Source: Clostridiales bacterium
GTDB lineage: Bacteria > Bacillota > Clostridia > Oscillospirales > Oscillospiraceae
Length of the DNA: 64,000 nucleotides
Reading direction: 5' to 3'
NCBI GenBank assembly: GCA_004556345.1
Contig: SFHQ01000002.1
Span: 31,274-95,273 of the forward strand
Shown here: positions 22,617 to 30,951 of the stretch, one piece after another
How the letters are laid out: each line of letters starts with the position of its first letter
Numbering within the stretch: the first letter of the stretch is position 1
The notes under the pieces: model-generated
Database searches by the model: none
Told to the model about the DNA's origin: nothing
What the model saw: the letters and a program-made list of their open reading frames with translations, nothing else
Translations under genes and position numbers: made by a program

Positions 22617-23108
22617 ATGAGAAAAGATACGATAGGGGTATGCTGCTTATTAGCGTCTACGGCGATGATACTCATGATCGCTTGGTTTTTTCAAGCTCAT
22701 CCTGTGGTAGCTTCTCCAGAAAACACACGAATTATGTTTATTGAAATTGGTGGCGGGGAGGATGAAGATTTCACGATCCCATCGCCAGAGCAGGAAAAAC
22801 AGATCTTGGCGTTTCTTTCAACCTGTAAAGAAACGCACACGACTCGGCGTGAGCTTTCTGGTGGATATGATGCTAACTGGAAGTGCATGACAATAATGCT
22901 GGCCTTCCCCAATGGACAAGTTCGAGGGGTTTTGCTTGCTCCGTGTGAAGATGAAGAAGTTGGCGCTTCAAATATACTCAACACTTCATATCCAGCATCT
23001 GGGTCTACAGGCTTCTTTGATACAATATGCACGTTACAAAATCCAAAAGAGATTCGGAATTTTTTGGATACTGTGCTATTGCAAGAAGACGAAGAATCAA
23101 CAACTTGA
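22617..23108 (+). CDS. Hypothetical membrane-anchored or secreted protein
   Basis: 163 aa, not recognised. The N-terminus (MRKDTIGVCCLL...) has a hydrophobic stretch of about 20 residues, compatible with a membrane anchor or signal peptide. The remainder is acidic and hydrophilic with four cysteines. ATG 22617 has GGAG nine bases upstream; a TTG at 22602 would put the ribosome site inside the gene. The region is clearly less GC-rich than its neighbours and uses A/T-ending codons, which suggests recent acquisition. Confidence 0.6.
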   Translation: MRKDTIGVCCLLASTAMILMIAWFFQAHPVVASPENTRIMFIEIGGGEDEDFTIPSPEQEKQILAFLSTCKETHTTRRELSGGYDANWKCMTIMLAFPNGQVRGVLLAPCEDEEVGASNILNTSYPASGSTGFFDTICTLQNPKEIRNFLDTVLLQEDEESTT

Positions 23109-23125
23109 TTCTTAAGTACAATACA

Positions 23126-23159
23126 AAGGGAGCTGTCTCGTTATGAGGCAGCTCCTTTT
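23126..23159. terminator. Bidirectional terminator
   Basis: GGAGCTGTCTC / GAGGCAGCTCC followed by TTTT. Separates the convergent hypothetical and tautomerase genes. Confidence 0.85.
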
Positions 23160-23174
23160 GCAATAGAAACGTAT

Positions 23175-23534
23175 TTACTTCTTCTGCATCTTCGTGGCGA
23201 TGGTCACGCCGCCGATGGCGATGCGGTCCAGGCCGTTGTCGTGGAAGACGAGGGTCAGCTTCTTGTCCTCGCCCAGGACCTCCTGGACGGCGGCCTGCAT
23301 GGACTCGGCCAGGGCGTTGACCTTCTCCTCCTTGGTGGGGCCGGCCTCGATGTTGGCGACCACCATCTTCTGGGGGGCGGGCTGGCCGTTTTCGTACAGC
23401 GTCTCGTACTCGTTGACGAAGGTGTAGATGTGGGGGGCCTTCAGGATGGGGGCGGCAGCGTCATACAGCTTGGCAGCCAGGGCATCCTTGGTTCCTTGTT
23501 CCAGCTTGGGAACGTTGACGTACATACTGGGCAT
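23175..23534 (-). CDS. Tautomerase-superfamily (4-oxalocrotonate tautomerase-like) protein
   Basis: 119 aa. It starts MPSMYVNVPK, so Pro2 would be the N-terminal catalytic base after Met removal. The C-terminal half (VNALAESMQAAVQEVLG, then LVFHDNGLDRIAIGGV) fits the beta-alpha-beta tautomerase fold. No specific substrate can be assigned. AAGGAGG lies upstream. Likely third gene of the ylmH-DUF896-tautomerase run. Confidence 0.6.
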   Translation of the reverse strand: MPSMYVNVPKLEQGTKDALAAKLYDAAAPILKAPHIYTFVNEYETLYENGQPAPQKMVVANIEAGPTKEEKVNALAESMQAAVQEVLGEDKKLTLVFHDNGLDRIAIGGVTIATKMQKK

Positions 23535-23620
23535 ACTAAAAATCCTCCTTGTGATAGGGGGCGGCAGGGCCGCCTTACAAAACGCCGGTCAGGCGGTCTT
23601 GTCGTGTGGGTAACATCGGA

Positions 23621-23845
23621 TCAGGACAGGGGCTTTTTCTCCTCGTCCTTCTTTTGCAGCTTGGTCTTGGTGCCGTCCTTCTCTAGGAAGTAGACGTTGT
23701 CCAGCTGGGCCTCCAGGCTTTGGCGGATGGAGGCCAGGTACTCCAGGCGCAGGGTAGCCTGCTCCTGCTTTTCTTCCTCGGTCAGGCCGATGGTCTTGCT
23801 CTTGCGGGCCAGCTCGTTGAGCCGGGCGATGCGTTCTTCTGTCAT
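23621..23845 (-). CDS. DUF896 family protein (YnzC-like)
   Basis: 74 aa. It shows the short DUF896 pattern: RIARLNELARKSKTIGLT, EEKQEQATLRLEYL, then SLEAQLDNVYFLEKDGTK. These small helical-hairpin proteins are common in Bacillota. B. subtilis YnzC belongs to an SOS-induced operon, but general function is unknown. RBS AAAGGACC. Lies between ylmH and the tautomerase gene. Confidence 0.88.
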   Translation of the reverse strand: MTEERIARLNELARKSKTIGLTEEEKQEQATLRLEYLASIRQSLEAQLDNVYFLEKDGTKTKLQKKDEEKKPLS

Positions 23846-23891
23846 GGTGCGGTCCTTTCTTTCTATGGGAACTATGCGATGGATCTGGAAG

Positions 23892-24689
23892 TTACAGATA
23901 GCGCTGGAGGGTCAGGATCGTCCGTCCGCGCTTGGACGTGCCCCCGATCTCGGTCAGGACACACTTGCCCAGCCCCCGGCAGGTCAGCACGTCTCCGGCC
24001 TCGACGACCTTATCCGCCTTCTCACAGGGCCGGTGGTTGACCATCACCCGCCCGCCTTTGATAAGCTCGGCGGCGCGGCTGCGGGGGATGGAGAAGCCAG
24101 CGGAAACAACGGCGTCCAAACGGACGGAGGCTACGGTGGCCCGGACTTCCTTCGTCTCCCCCGGCGTGGGGGTGAGCTGGTCCAGGGGCAGCGGCGTGAG
24201 GGTCACAGGGTAACGCCCGGCCTTTTCCCATTGGGCCAGTAAGATGGGCAGGGTCTCCCGCAGGACGATGACCTGCGCCCCCGTCTCTCCGATCAGAATA
24301 TCCCCGATCTTCTCCCGCGTGATGCCCAGGCCCATGAGGGAACCCAAATAGTCCCGGTGGGTCAGCTTGGCCCCCTTGGGGGTCTTCACCTCCAAGGCCG
24401 CCAGGGGGCAGTCCTCCCCGGCCAGCCAGAGGTCTTCGTCCAGCCAGTCCGGCAGAAAGCCCCAGAGCTTGCGCTCGGCATCCGCATAGCCGCCGTGCAG
24501 CACGCCCTGCCCCGGCGCGGCAGCCATCAGCAGGTCGGCGCTCATGGCTTGCTCGGCGGGGGAGAGAAAGGCTGTGTGGGTGGGGATGCCCCGCTGATCC
24601 GCCCGCTGCTGCTGGTCCAGCACACGAGCCAGAAGCAACCGGCTCTCGCCGTCTCTGGCGTATTTGTCCAGCAGCTCCGTTTTGTTCAT
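23892..24689 (-). CDS. ylmH: RNA-binding S4-domain protein YlmH
   Basis: 265 aa. An N-terminal domain (LSPAEQAMSADLL) is followed by TPKGAKLTHRDYLGSLMGLG and IGDILIGETGAQVIV, all typical of YlmH. The C-terminal S4 RNA-binding domain reads SAGFSIPRSRAAELIKGGRV. YlmH is a cell-division-cluster protein implicated in ribosome rescue and quality control in B. subtilis. ATG 24689 is preceded by GGAGGGAGA. The promoter lies at 24756-24785, and DUF896 follows after 46 bp. Confidence 0.93.
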   Translation of the reverse strand: MNKTELLDKYARDGESRLLLARVLDQQQRADQRGIPTHTAFLSPAEQAMSADLLMAAAPGQGVLHGGYADAERKLWGFLPDWLDEDLWLAGEDCPLAALEVKTPKGAKLTHRDYLGSLMGLGITREKIGDILIGETGAQVIVLRETLPILLAQWEKAGRYPVTLTPLPLDQLTPTPGETKEVRATVASVRLDAVVSAGFSIPRSRAAELIKGGRVMVNHRPCEKADKVVEAGDVLTCRGLGKCVLTEIGGTSKRGRTILTLQRYL

Positions 24690-24755
24690 GGTGCCGTCTC
24701 CCTCCCTTCCAGCTTGGAAAATTCTGTCTTTCCAAACCGAATGTTCATAGAAACC

Positions 24756-24785
24756 AGTATATCCCGACAAAGTGCCTATTGTCAA
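24756..24785 (-). promoter_or_regulatory. Promoter of ylmH
   Basis: Minus-strand TTGACA (24785-24780), 18-bp spacer, TATACT (24761-24756). Its -35 box overlaps that of the divergent kinase promoter. Confidence 0.7.
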
Positions 24786-24807
24786 CGGAAATAGGAGGGT
24801 TTATAAT
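24779..24807 (+). promoter_or_regulatory. Promoter of the diacylglycerol kinase gene
   Basis: TTGTCA (24779-24784), 17-bp spacer, TATAAT (24802-24807). The two back-to-back promoters share the same seven bases as -35 elements. Confidence 0.7.
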
Positions 24808-24830
24808 CTTCTTTATCCTGAGCGTGGCTC

Positions 24831-24871
24831 CCCTGAAAGGGTCGAACTGTCCGGGGGACAGTTCGATTCAG
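24831..24871 (+). other. Perfect hairpin in the leader of the lipid kinase gene
   Basis: TCGAACTGTCC / GGACAGTTCGA (11 bp, 3-nt loop), extended by outer CTGAA/TTCAG. The downstream T-run is weak (TAAAATTTTCC), so it may be an attenuator, a stability element or a member of a dispersed palindrome family. Confidence 0.5.
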
Positions 24872-24963
24872 TAAAATTTTCCTAAAACAGCTGGCCGCAA
24901 AGCGGTCTGAGGGGGCCACTCCGCGCTCAAATAGCACTGATCTTGCCATAAGGAGGAATCCAC

Positions 24964-25872
24964 GTGAAACGCGTCCTTTTTATCTATAACCGCCACGCGG
25001 GAAAAAACAAGACCTGGGCCGGACTGTCCAACATCATCAACGCCATGACGGAAGAGGATTGTCTCGTCACGGCCTATCCCACCCAGTACCGGGGCGACGC
25101 CGGGGAGGCCATCGTGCGCTGGAGCAAGGACTTTGACCAGGTCGTGGTCGCTGGCGGCGACGGCACCCTGAGCGAGGCCATCGCCGGGGCCGTGCGGTTA
25201 GACGAGCAGCCCATCATCGGCTACATCCCCGTGGGGACGACGAATGACTTTTCCAAAAACTTAAACCTGCCCCTGGGCGATCTGACCGCCCTGGCGGCCA
25301 CCGCCGTCACCGGTGTGCCCCACACCCATGATCTGGGCCGGTTCAACGGCCAGAGCTTTCTCTATGTCGCCGCCTTCGGGGCCTTTACGGAGATTGCCTA
25401 CTCCACCCCACAGAAAGCCAAGAACCTTCTGGGCTACAACGCCTATGTGCTGGAGGTGGTCAAGAATCTCGCCTCCATCAAGCCCTACCACTTAAAGGTG
25501 GAGTACGATGACAAGGTCATCGAGGGGGATTTTCTCTACGGCATGGTGAGCAACACCACGTCTGTGGGCCGCTTCAACAACTTCCCCCCCGGAAACCCGG
25601 ACCTCTCCGACGGCCTGCTGGAGGTGACCCTCATCTCCCCCGTCCGGGACGTGAAAGACATGGAGGAATTCAGCCGCGCCCTGCTGATGACCAACCCCGC
25701 CATCCTCAACTCCATGATGACGACGTTCTCCACGGCCAAGGTCAAGTTCACCGCCGCCCAGGAGCTGCGCTGGACCCTGGACGGCGAGGCCGGCGGGGCC
25801 CACCAGGTGGTCGAGGTGGAGGCCGTCCACAACGCCTATACCATCATCCACGGACCCGAAAAATCGCAATAA
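24964..25872 (+). CDS. Diacylglycerol/lipid kinase (DgkB/YegS family)
   Basis: 302 aa. The DAGK catalytic domain begins VLFIYNRHAGK, carries the ATP-binding GGDGTLSEAI motif near residue 65 and PVGTTNDFSKNL. The C-terminal LDGEAGG segment is also typical. The family phosphorylates diacylglycerol to phosphatidate, recycling lipid after lipoteichoic acid synthesis. GTG start at 24964 with AAGGAGG ten bases upstream. Monocistronic, with a structured leader of about 150 nt. Confidence 0.93.
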   Translation: MKRVLFIYNRHAGKNKTWAGLSNIINAMTEEDCLVTAYPTQYRGDAGEAIVRWSKDFDQVVVAGGDGTLSEAIAGAVRLDEQPIIGYIPVGTTNDFSKNLNLPLGDLTALAATAVTGVPHTHDLGRFNGQSFLYVAAFGAFTEIAYSTPQKAKNLLGYNAYVLEVVKNLASIKPYHLKVEYDDKVIEGDFLYGMVSNTTSVGRFNNFPPGNPDLSDGLLEVTLISPVRDVKDMEEFSRALLMTNPAILNSMMTTFSTAKVKFTAAQELRWTLDGEAGGAHQVVEVEAVHNAYTIIHGPEKSQ

Positions 25873-25926
25873 AGCTTGCATCTGAAAACGCTTTTAGAAA
25901 ATTTCGACAAATAACCTGCAATTGTA

Positions 25927-25955
25927 TTGACTTTCTTTTGGCTTGATTGTATAAT
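25927..25955 (+). promoter_or_regulatory. Promoter of the universal stress protein pair
   Basis: TTGACT (25927-25932), 17-bp spacer, TATAAT (25950-25955). Confidence 0.82.
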
Positions 25956-25998
25956 AAAAGCACCACAAGAGGTCATAGACTCAAGGAGGCCATACCCC

Positions 25999-26412
25999 AT
26001 GAAAAAGATCCTGTTACCAGTTGACGGCAGCAAACGTAGCCTGCGCACCGTAGAAGCGGTCAAGCAGCTCTGCGACCCGGCAGAGAGCGACATCACCATC
26101 GTCAAAGTCGTCAGCGCCCAGCTGTATATCAACTCCATGGATGAGATCAAGCACAACGCAGAAAAGGCCCAGCCTGAGTTAGACGCCGTGGCCGACCTTC
26201 TCCCCGGTTACCAGGTCAAGACCCAGGTCCTCCTGGGCAGCGCCCCCGGAGCGGAGATCGTGGAGTACGCCAAGGAGGAACAGATCGACATGATCATCAT
26301 GACCCGCTCCTCCCGCGGGCCGCTGCGTAAGCTCGGCTCGGTCGCGACCTACATCGTGCGCAACGCCTCGTTCCTCGATGTGATCGTGATGCGGGAAGTG
26401 GGTGACGAATAA
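25999..26412 (+). CDS. Universal stress protein UspA family (1)
   Basis: 137 aa. The N-terminus KKILLPVDGSKRS and the C-terminal MTRSSRGPLRKLGSVATYIVR match the UspA nucleotide-binding fold (G-2x-G-9x-G-type loop modified to SSRG..KLGS). Small cytoplasmic ATP-binding stress proteins of unclear biochemistry. Start at ATG 25999 after AAGGAGG. The second usp copy follows 70 bp later. Confidence 0.93.
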   Translation: MKKILLPVDGSKRSLRTVEAVKQLCDPAESDITIVKVVSAQLYINSMDEIKHNAEKAQPELDAVADLLPGYQVKTQVLLGSAPGAEIVEYAKEEQIDMIIMTRSSRGPLRKLGSVATYIVRNASFLDVIVMREVGDE

Positions 26413-26482
26413 AAGCACCCCCTTTGGAAGACCCCAACCCTGCAAGCCCACAGCAAGCAACATGATGATTGGAGGTACCCAC

Positions 26483-26932
26483 ATGAAGAAGATCCTACTG
26501 CCTATCGATGGAAGTCCCCGCAGCCTGCGCACCATTCAGGAGATCAAGCAAAGCTACGACCCCAAAGAGACGGAGATCACCATTCTGTTAGTCACCCCCG
26601 AACCCCGGCCCCATAAGATGACTGACGACAACGACGAAGTGAAGCCCATGCCCGACCACGACGAGATCAAGTCCGTGGACGAGAACGACGCCGAGGTTTC
26701 CCGTCAGCTCCTCGCCTCTTTTGCCAGAATGATGCCTGAGTACAAGGTGGACACCGCCCTGCGCTTCGGTAACCCTGGCCCGGAGATCATCGGCTTTGCC
26801 AAGGAGGGCGGCTTTGACGCCATCCTGATGACCCGCTCCTCCCGCGGTTGCACGCAGAAGATGGGTTCGGTCTCCACTTACATCGTGCGCAACGCCTCTT
26901 TCATCGACATCACCGTGCTGAAGGGAATTTGA
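26483..26932 (+). CDS. Universal stress protein UspA family (2)
   Basis: 149 aa paralogue of the preceding protein (KKILLPIDGSPRSLRTI; MTRSSRGCTQKMGSVSTYIV) with an acidic insertion around residues 45-70 (DDNDEVKPMPDHDEIK). RBS TTGGAGG. Tandem duplication. The two products may form heterodimers. Transcription ends at 26981-27012. Confidence 0.92.
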   Translation: MKKILLPIDGSPRSLRTIQEIKQSYDPKETEITILLVTPEPRPHKMTDDNDEVKPMPDHDEIKSVDENDAEVSRQLLASFARMMPEYKVDTALRFGNPGPEIIGFAKEGGFDAILMTRSSRGCTQKMGSVSTYIVRNASFIDITVLKGI

Positions 26933-26980
26933 GGCGATTGCCTGACTGCACATGAATCATAACAAAATGATAAAATTTTT

Positions 26981-27012
26981 GGCCAGCAGCTTCGCGCTGC
27001 TGGCCTTTTTTT
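26981..27012. terminator. Terminator after the usp pair
   Basis: GGCCAGCAGC / GCTGCTGGCC with a 5-nt loop, then seven Ts. The left side is also A/T-rich, so it may serve the convergent gene at 27032. Confidence 0.93.
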
Positions 27013-27031
27013 GTGTCTGATGCCGTCTGCG

Positions 27032-27688
27032 TCACGCTTCATGGAGATGCCCCACGTCCGGGTCCGGCCAGAGCGTCACGAGAGCGCCGCCCAAAAATGT
27101 CGTGTCCAGCCAGAGGTCCAGGTCGATGACCCGCTCCTCTCCCTCGTCCAGGATCGTGCAGAGCAGGACGCGCTCCCCCTCCGTCATGGAGATGAGGGGG
27201 ACCCAATGCCAGCTGTCCAGATTTTTCAGGGCGCCGTTGGAAAAGTTCAAAAAGGCCACGGGGCAGTCCCGCCCCAAAGCCTGGGCCAGAAACGCCCGGC
27301 ATTGGGCGGAGGAGGGCCGCTGGGGGCGGCGGGCAATGGGCAGGACCTCGCCCTTGAGATAGCAGCCCCGGCTCTGGGCAAAGCTGCGGCAGCCCAGGAC
27401 CATATTCTCCGGGTTGTCCAGGCCGCGGGAGCCGGGGGTGACGTAGGGCCACACCGCTTCCATATAGGCCAGAAAGCCCGCCTGGGTGTGGGCTTCGCCG
27501 GGAGCCATGGGGGCCAAAACGGGGTGGGCCTGGGCGAGATAGGACAGCAGCGCCGCCGCTGTGGTGGGGCCGCAGCCGGCCCGGCGCTGCCAGAGGTCAT
27601 GGTACCACTCCTGGTCGCCGCCGCGATACCGGGTCCCGTCGGGGCCGGTCAGCGTGAGGTATTCGGGGTGAGAGAGTTTGTAGGGCAT
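27032..27688 (-). CDS. Putative C39-like cysteine peptidase, cytoplasmic
   Basis: 218 aa, no signal peptide. RRAGCGPTTAAALLSYL resembles the Cys-containing helix of papain-fold C39-like enzymes, and SWHWVPLISM provides a candidate catalytic His, followed by DLDLWLDTT. Overall it looks like a papain-like peptidase of uncharacterised type found in gut Clostridia. ATG 27688 with AAAGGAGGGG. A longer frame to 27814 overlaps the next gene and is not supported. Substrate unknown. Confidence 0.6.
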   Translation of the reverse strand: MPYKLSHPEYLTLTGPDGTRYRGGDQEWYHDLWQRRAGCGPTTAAALLSYLAQAHPVLAPMAPGEAHTQAGFLAYMEAVWPYVTPGSRGLDNPENMVLGCRSFAQSRGCYLKGEVLPIARRPQRPSSAQCRAFLAQALGRDCPVAFLNFSNGALKNLDSWHWVPLISMTEGERVLLCTILDEGEERVIDLDLWLDTTFLGGALVTLWPDPDVGHLHEA

Positions 27689-27810
27689 GGCCAGCCCCTC
27701 CTTTCTGCGAACGCTTGGGTTTGTCACAAAGCGCGTTACGAAACAGGGGGCGGAATGTTCCGCCCCCTGTCTGGGTCTTGTTCTGATCACAGGATCCCCG
27801 ATCCTGGTGT

Positions 27811-28308
27811 TCAACCCTGATTTTCCGGGTCAGCCTGGCCGATGGTCATGAGGCCCAGGTAGCTGTCGGCGTTGGCGACGCTGCCTGCCACATCTTCGTC
27901 CGTGAGGGTCTTTTTGACCTTGGCGGGGATGCCGACCACCAGGCTTCTGGGCGGCACGATGGTCCCCGCCGCAACAACGGCCCCGGCCCCAACGATGGAG
28001 CCTTCGCCGATGACGGCGTGGTCTAAAATCACGGAGTTCATGCCGATGAGGCACTTGTCTTCCACGGTGCAGCCGTGGAGGATGGCCCCGTGGCCAACGG
28101 TGACGTGGTCGCCCACGGTCACGTGGTTGCCTGCGTCGCCGTGGAGGACGCAGTTGTCCTGGACGTTAGAAAAGGCGCCGATGGTGATCTTCTCCTGGTC
28201 GGCCCGGAGGACGGCATTGTACCACACGTTGGTCTGTTCGCCCAGGGTCACGTCACCCCGGAGATAGGCACCGGGAGCCACCCAGGCCGTGGGATGAAGG
28301 TTCGCCAT
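27811..28308 (-). CDS. Gamma carbonic anhydrase family protein (left-handed beta-helix)
   Basis: 165 aa hexapeptide-repeat protein (YrdA/PaaY/CaiE type). Metal-binding histidines are visible in VLHGDAGNHV and VTVGHGAILHGC, the pattern of gamma-class enzymes. Repeats continue through GAGAVVAAGTIVPP. Possible CO2 hydration, although many family members are inactive or act on acyl-CoA-like substrates. It lies 17 bp downstream of serA and is likely co-transcribed. Confidence 0.88.
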   Translation of the reverse strand: MANLHPTAWVAPGAYLRGDVTLGEQTNVWYNAVLRADQEKITIGAFSNVQDNCVLHGDAGNHVTVGDHVTVGHGAILHGCTVEDKCLIGMNSVILDHAVIGEGSIVGAGAVVAAGTIVPPRSLVVGIPAKVKKTLTDEDVAGSVANADSYLGLMTIGQADPENQG

Positions 28309-28325
28309 AGTGTGAAACCCCTTTC

Positions 28326-29462
28326 TTACTTGGACAGCACGCGGACCCGCAGCACGCCGGGGATGGCGGCAATGGCAGCGGCGTCCACCGCAGCGTCGGT
28401 ATCCAGGATATAGTAGCCATAGTCGCCGCGGGCCTTGAAGGCAGAGGCCACAGCGGGCACGGCGGCGGTGACGGCAGCGCCGTCGGCGTTCTTGGTGATG
28501 ACGCAGACACGGGTCTTGGCAGCCCAGGGCATGGACAGAACGGGCAGGTTCACGGAGTTGACGATATTGCCGTTGTCCAGGTAGTCCTTGATCTCGCGGG
28601 CGGCCATCATGGCGCAGTTGTCCTCGCTCTCCGGGGTGGAAGCACCCAGGTGGGGGATGGCCACGACGCCCTCAATGGCGGCGGTGTCGCTGTTGGGGAA
28701 GTCGGTGACGTAAGCGGCGCACTTGCCGGAGTCCATGGCGGCCTTCAGGGCAGCGGTGTCCACCAGCTCGCCGCGGGCCAGGTTGACCACGCGCACGCCG
28801 TCCTTCATGGCAGCGAAGGCGGCCTCGTTCAGGGTACCCTTGGTGTCGGGGGTCATGGGCAGGTGCAGGGTGATATAATCTGCCTTGGCATACAGCTCGT
28901 CCAGGGTGCCCACGACTTCGACGCCGGGGGTCAGGTTCAGGGCGTGCTTCACGGACAGATAGGGGTCATAACCGACGATGTTCATGCCCAGCGCAGCGGC
29001 GGCGTTGGCCACCAGCACGCCGATGGCGCCCAGGCCGACCACGCCCAGCGTCTTGCCCATGATCTCAGGGCCGACGTAGGCGGACTTGCCCTTCTCGACG
29101 ACGGCGGAGATGTCAGCACCGGCGGCAGACTGCTCCTTGACCCAGGTGATGCCCTGAGAAATTTTACGGGAGGCCAGCAGCAGGGCAGCGATGGTCAGCT
29201 CCTTCACGCCGTTGGCGTTGGCGCCGGGGGTATTGAAGACGACGATGCCAGCGTCAGCGGCCCGGTCCAGGGGGATGTTGTTCACGCCAGCGCCGGCGCG
29301 GGCGATGCACAGCAGCTCAGCGGGGAAGTCATAGTCGTGCAGCTTGGCGGAACGGACGAGGATCGCGTCCTCGTGCTCCATGGTATCGCTGATCTCGAAG
29401 CGGTCATCCAGCTGGGCCAGGCCGATCTTGGAGATCTTATTCATGGTTTTCACATGATACAT
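28326..29462 (-). CDS. serA: D-3-phosphoglycerate dehydrogenase
   Basis: 378 aa. The NAD-binding motif GVVGLGAIGVLVANAA, catalytic Arg region RAGAGVNNIP, PHLGASTPESE (catalytic His) and a short C-terminal ACT-like domain (YYILDTDAAVD) fit the short SerA of Clostridia and Bacteroidetes. It oxidises 3-phosphoglycerate in serine synthesis. Start ATG 29462 with AAAGGACTGG; M at 29444 is an alternative. serC lies 250 bp upstream across an inverted repeat element, so the two form a serine module, perhaps one transcript. Confidence 0.93.
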   Translation of the reverse strand: MYHVKTMNKISKIGLAQLDDRFEISDTMEHEDAILVRSAKLHDYDFPAELLCIARAGAGVNNIPLDRAADAGIVVFNTPGANANGVKELTIAALLLASRKISQGITWVKEQSAAGADISAVVEKGKSAYVGPEIMGKTLGVVGLGAIGVLVANAAAALGMNIVGYDPYLSVKHALNLTPGVEVVGTLDELYAKADYITLHLPMTPDTKGTLNEAAFAAMKDGVRVVNLARGELVDTAALKAAMDSGKCAAYVTDFPNSDTAAIEGVVAIPHLGASTPESEDNCAMMAAREIKDYLDNGNIVNSVNLPVLSMPWAAKTRVCVITKNADGAAVTAAVPAVASAFKARGDYGYYILDTDAAVDAAAIAAIPGVLRVRVLSK

Positions 29463-29507
29463 GGGAAATCCAGTCCTTTCATAGTGATTTCAAGCAACGC
29501 CCCCCAA

Positions 29508-29705
29508 AGCCTTCCCCTGGGGGGAAGGTGGGCCGGCGAAGCCGGGTCGGATGAGGGCCACGTTGCAGAGAGAAGACTTATCAGTAAAGAGGTAGAGGTG
29601 CAAGGGTTTGCCTCTCCACGCTCTACCCTAGTACACTACGGCTCTGTCGCGGTAGGCAGCCCTCATCCGTCTGCTGCGCAGCCACCTTCCCCCTCGGGGA
29701 AGGCT
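29508..29705. repeat. Dispersed intergenic repeat, inverted pair (copy A)
   Basis: Two oppositely oriented units. 29508-29558 begins AGCCTTCCCC and ends GGATGAGGGC. 29631-29705 begins GTACACTACGG and ends CGGGGAAGGCT. The same units recur at 46982-47036 and 47096-47170. Each unit contains a CTTCCCC/GGGGAAG hairpin. The arrangement resembles paired REP/BIME-like or MITE-like elements. It sits between serC and serA. Confidence 0.8.
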
Positions 29706-29712
29706 ATTTTTA

Positions 29713-30798
29713 TTAGTTCTCGCTGTCGAACTTCTTGATGAAGTCGCACAGCTTCTCCACGCCCTCAGTGGGCATGGCGTTGTAGATGGAGGCACGCATG
29801 CCGCCCACGGAACGGTGGCCCTTCAGGTTGGTGAAGCCCTGCTCCACGGACTCGGCCACGAACTTGGCGTCCAGGTCGGCGGAAGCGGTGCGGAAGGTCA
29901 CGTTCATGAAGGAGCGGGAACCCTTCTCGGCAGCCACGGTGAAGAGCTTGGCGTTGTCCAGCACGTCGTAGAGCATGTTGGCCTTGGCGATGTTGATCTT
30001 CTCCATGCCGGCGGCGCCGCCCTGCTGCTCCAGCCAATCGCACATCAGGCCGAGCATATAGATGCACCAGCAGGGAGGGGTGTTGTACATAGAGTCCTTG
30101 TCGATCATGTTCTTGTAGTTCATGATGGCAGGGGTGATGGGCAGCTCGTGGCCAGCCAGGTCCTCCCGGACGATGGCGATGGTCAGGCCGGCGGGAGCCA
30201 GGTTCTTCTGGGCACCGGCAAAGATGATGCCGTACTTGCTCACGTCCACGGGGCGGGACAGGATATCGGAGGACATGTCGCTGACCAGAGGCACGCCGTT
30301 GGTCTCAGGGACGTACTGCCACTGGGTGCCCTCGATGGTGTTGTTGGAGCAGTAATAGAAGTAGGAGGCGTCGGCGCTCAGCTTCAGGTCGCCCTGGGCG
30401 GGGATATAGGTGTGCTTGCGGTCCTCGGTGGAGGCGGCGATGTTGATCTCACCGTACTTCTTGGCTTCCTTCATGGCCAGGTTGGCGAAGTTGCCGGTCA
30501 CGGCGTAGTCGGCCTTGCCGGTCTTGCCGATCAGGTTCATGGGGACCATGCCGAACTGCATGGTGCCGCCGCCCTGCAGGAACAGGACTTTATAGCCCTC
30601 AGGCACGTTCATCAGCTTGCGGAACTTGGCCTGGGTGTCATCAAAGATCTTCTGGAAGACCTTGGAGCGGTGGCTCATCTCCATGACGGACATACCGGAG
30701 CCGTTGTAGTTGGTGATCTCAGCGCCTGCACGCTGGAGGACCTCCAGAGGCAGCATGGAAGGGCCAGCGGAGAAGTTAAATACACGATCGTTAGCCAT
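29713..30798 (-). CDS. serC: Phosphoserine aminotransferase
   Basis: 361 aa PLP enzyme. NFSAGPSMLPLEVLQ at the start, the PLP lysine in FAGAQKNLAPAG, and GHRSVGGMRASIYNAMP at the end are family signatures. Converts 3-phosphohydroxypyruvate and glutamate to phosphoserine in the cytoplasm. ATG 30798 with AAAGGGG. The longer frame to 30927 runs past the promoter and is rejected. First gene of the serC-serA-gamma-CA group. Confidence 0.96.
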   Translation of the reverse strand: MANDRVFNFSAGPSMLPLEVLQRAGAEITNYNGSGMSVMEMSHRSKVFQKIFDDTQAKFRKLMNVPEGYKVLFLQGGGTMQFGMVPMNLIGKTGKADYAVTGNFANLAMKEAKKYGEINIAASTEDRKHTYIPAQGDLKLSADASYFYYCSNNTIEGTQWQYVPETNGVPLVSDMSSDILSRPVDVSKYGIIFAGAQKNLAPAGLTIAIVREDLAGHELPITPAIMNYKNMIDKDSMYNTPPCWCIYMLGLMCDWLEQQGGAAGMEKINIAKANMLYDVLDNAKLFTVAAEKGSRSFMNVTFRTASADLDAKFVAESVEQGFTNLKGHRSVGGMRASIYNAMPTEGVEKLCDFIKKFDSEN

Positions 30799-30856
30799 AG
30801 GAATTAACCCCTTTCTTTTATAACCAATGCGAATAGAACGATTCTCTAGCTCATTT

Positions 30857-30885
30857 ATTATATCCGTCTGCCCGTCGTCCGTCAA
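30857..30885 (-). promoter_or_regulatory. Promoter of serC
   Basis: Minus-strand TTGACG (30885-30880), 17-bp spacer, TATAAT (30862-30857). Confidence 0.85.
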
Positions 30886-30914
30886 GGTGGCAGACTGGGC
30901 TTTTGTGGAAGAAA

Positions 30915-30941
30915 CTTCCCCATCCAAACCGGATGGGGAAG
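30915..30941 (-). terminator. Terminator of the beta-carbonic anhydrase gene
   Basis: CTTCCCCATCC / GGATGGGGAAG, 5-nt loop, followed on the minus strand by TTTCTTCC. Moderate T-tail. Confidence 0.65.
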
Positions 30942-30951
30942 CGCAGAAGCC

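Noticed and set aside
24859..24868. tRNA T-loop (GTTCGATTC)
   Set aside because: It is the right arm of the 11-bp palindrome. No D-arm, anticodon arm or acceptor stem can be formed around it.
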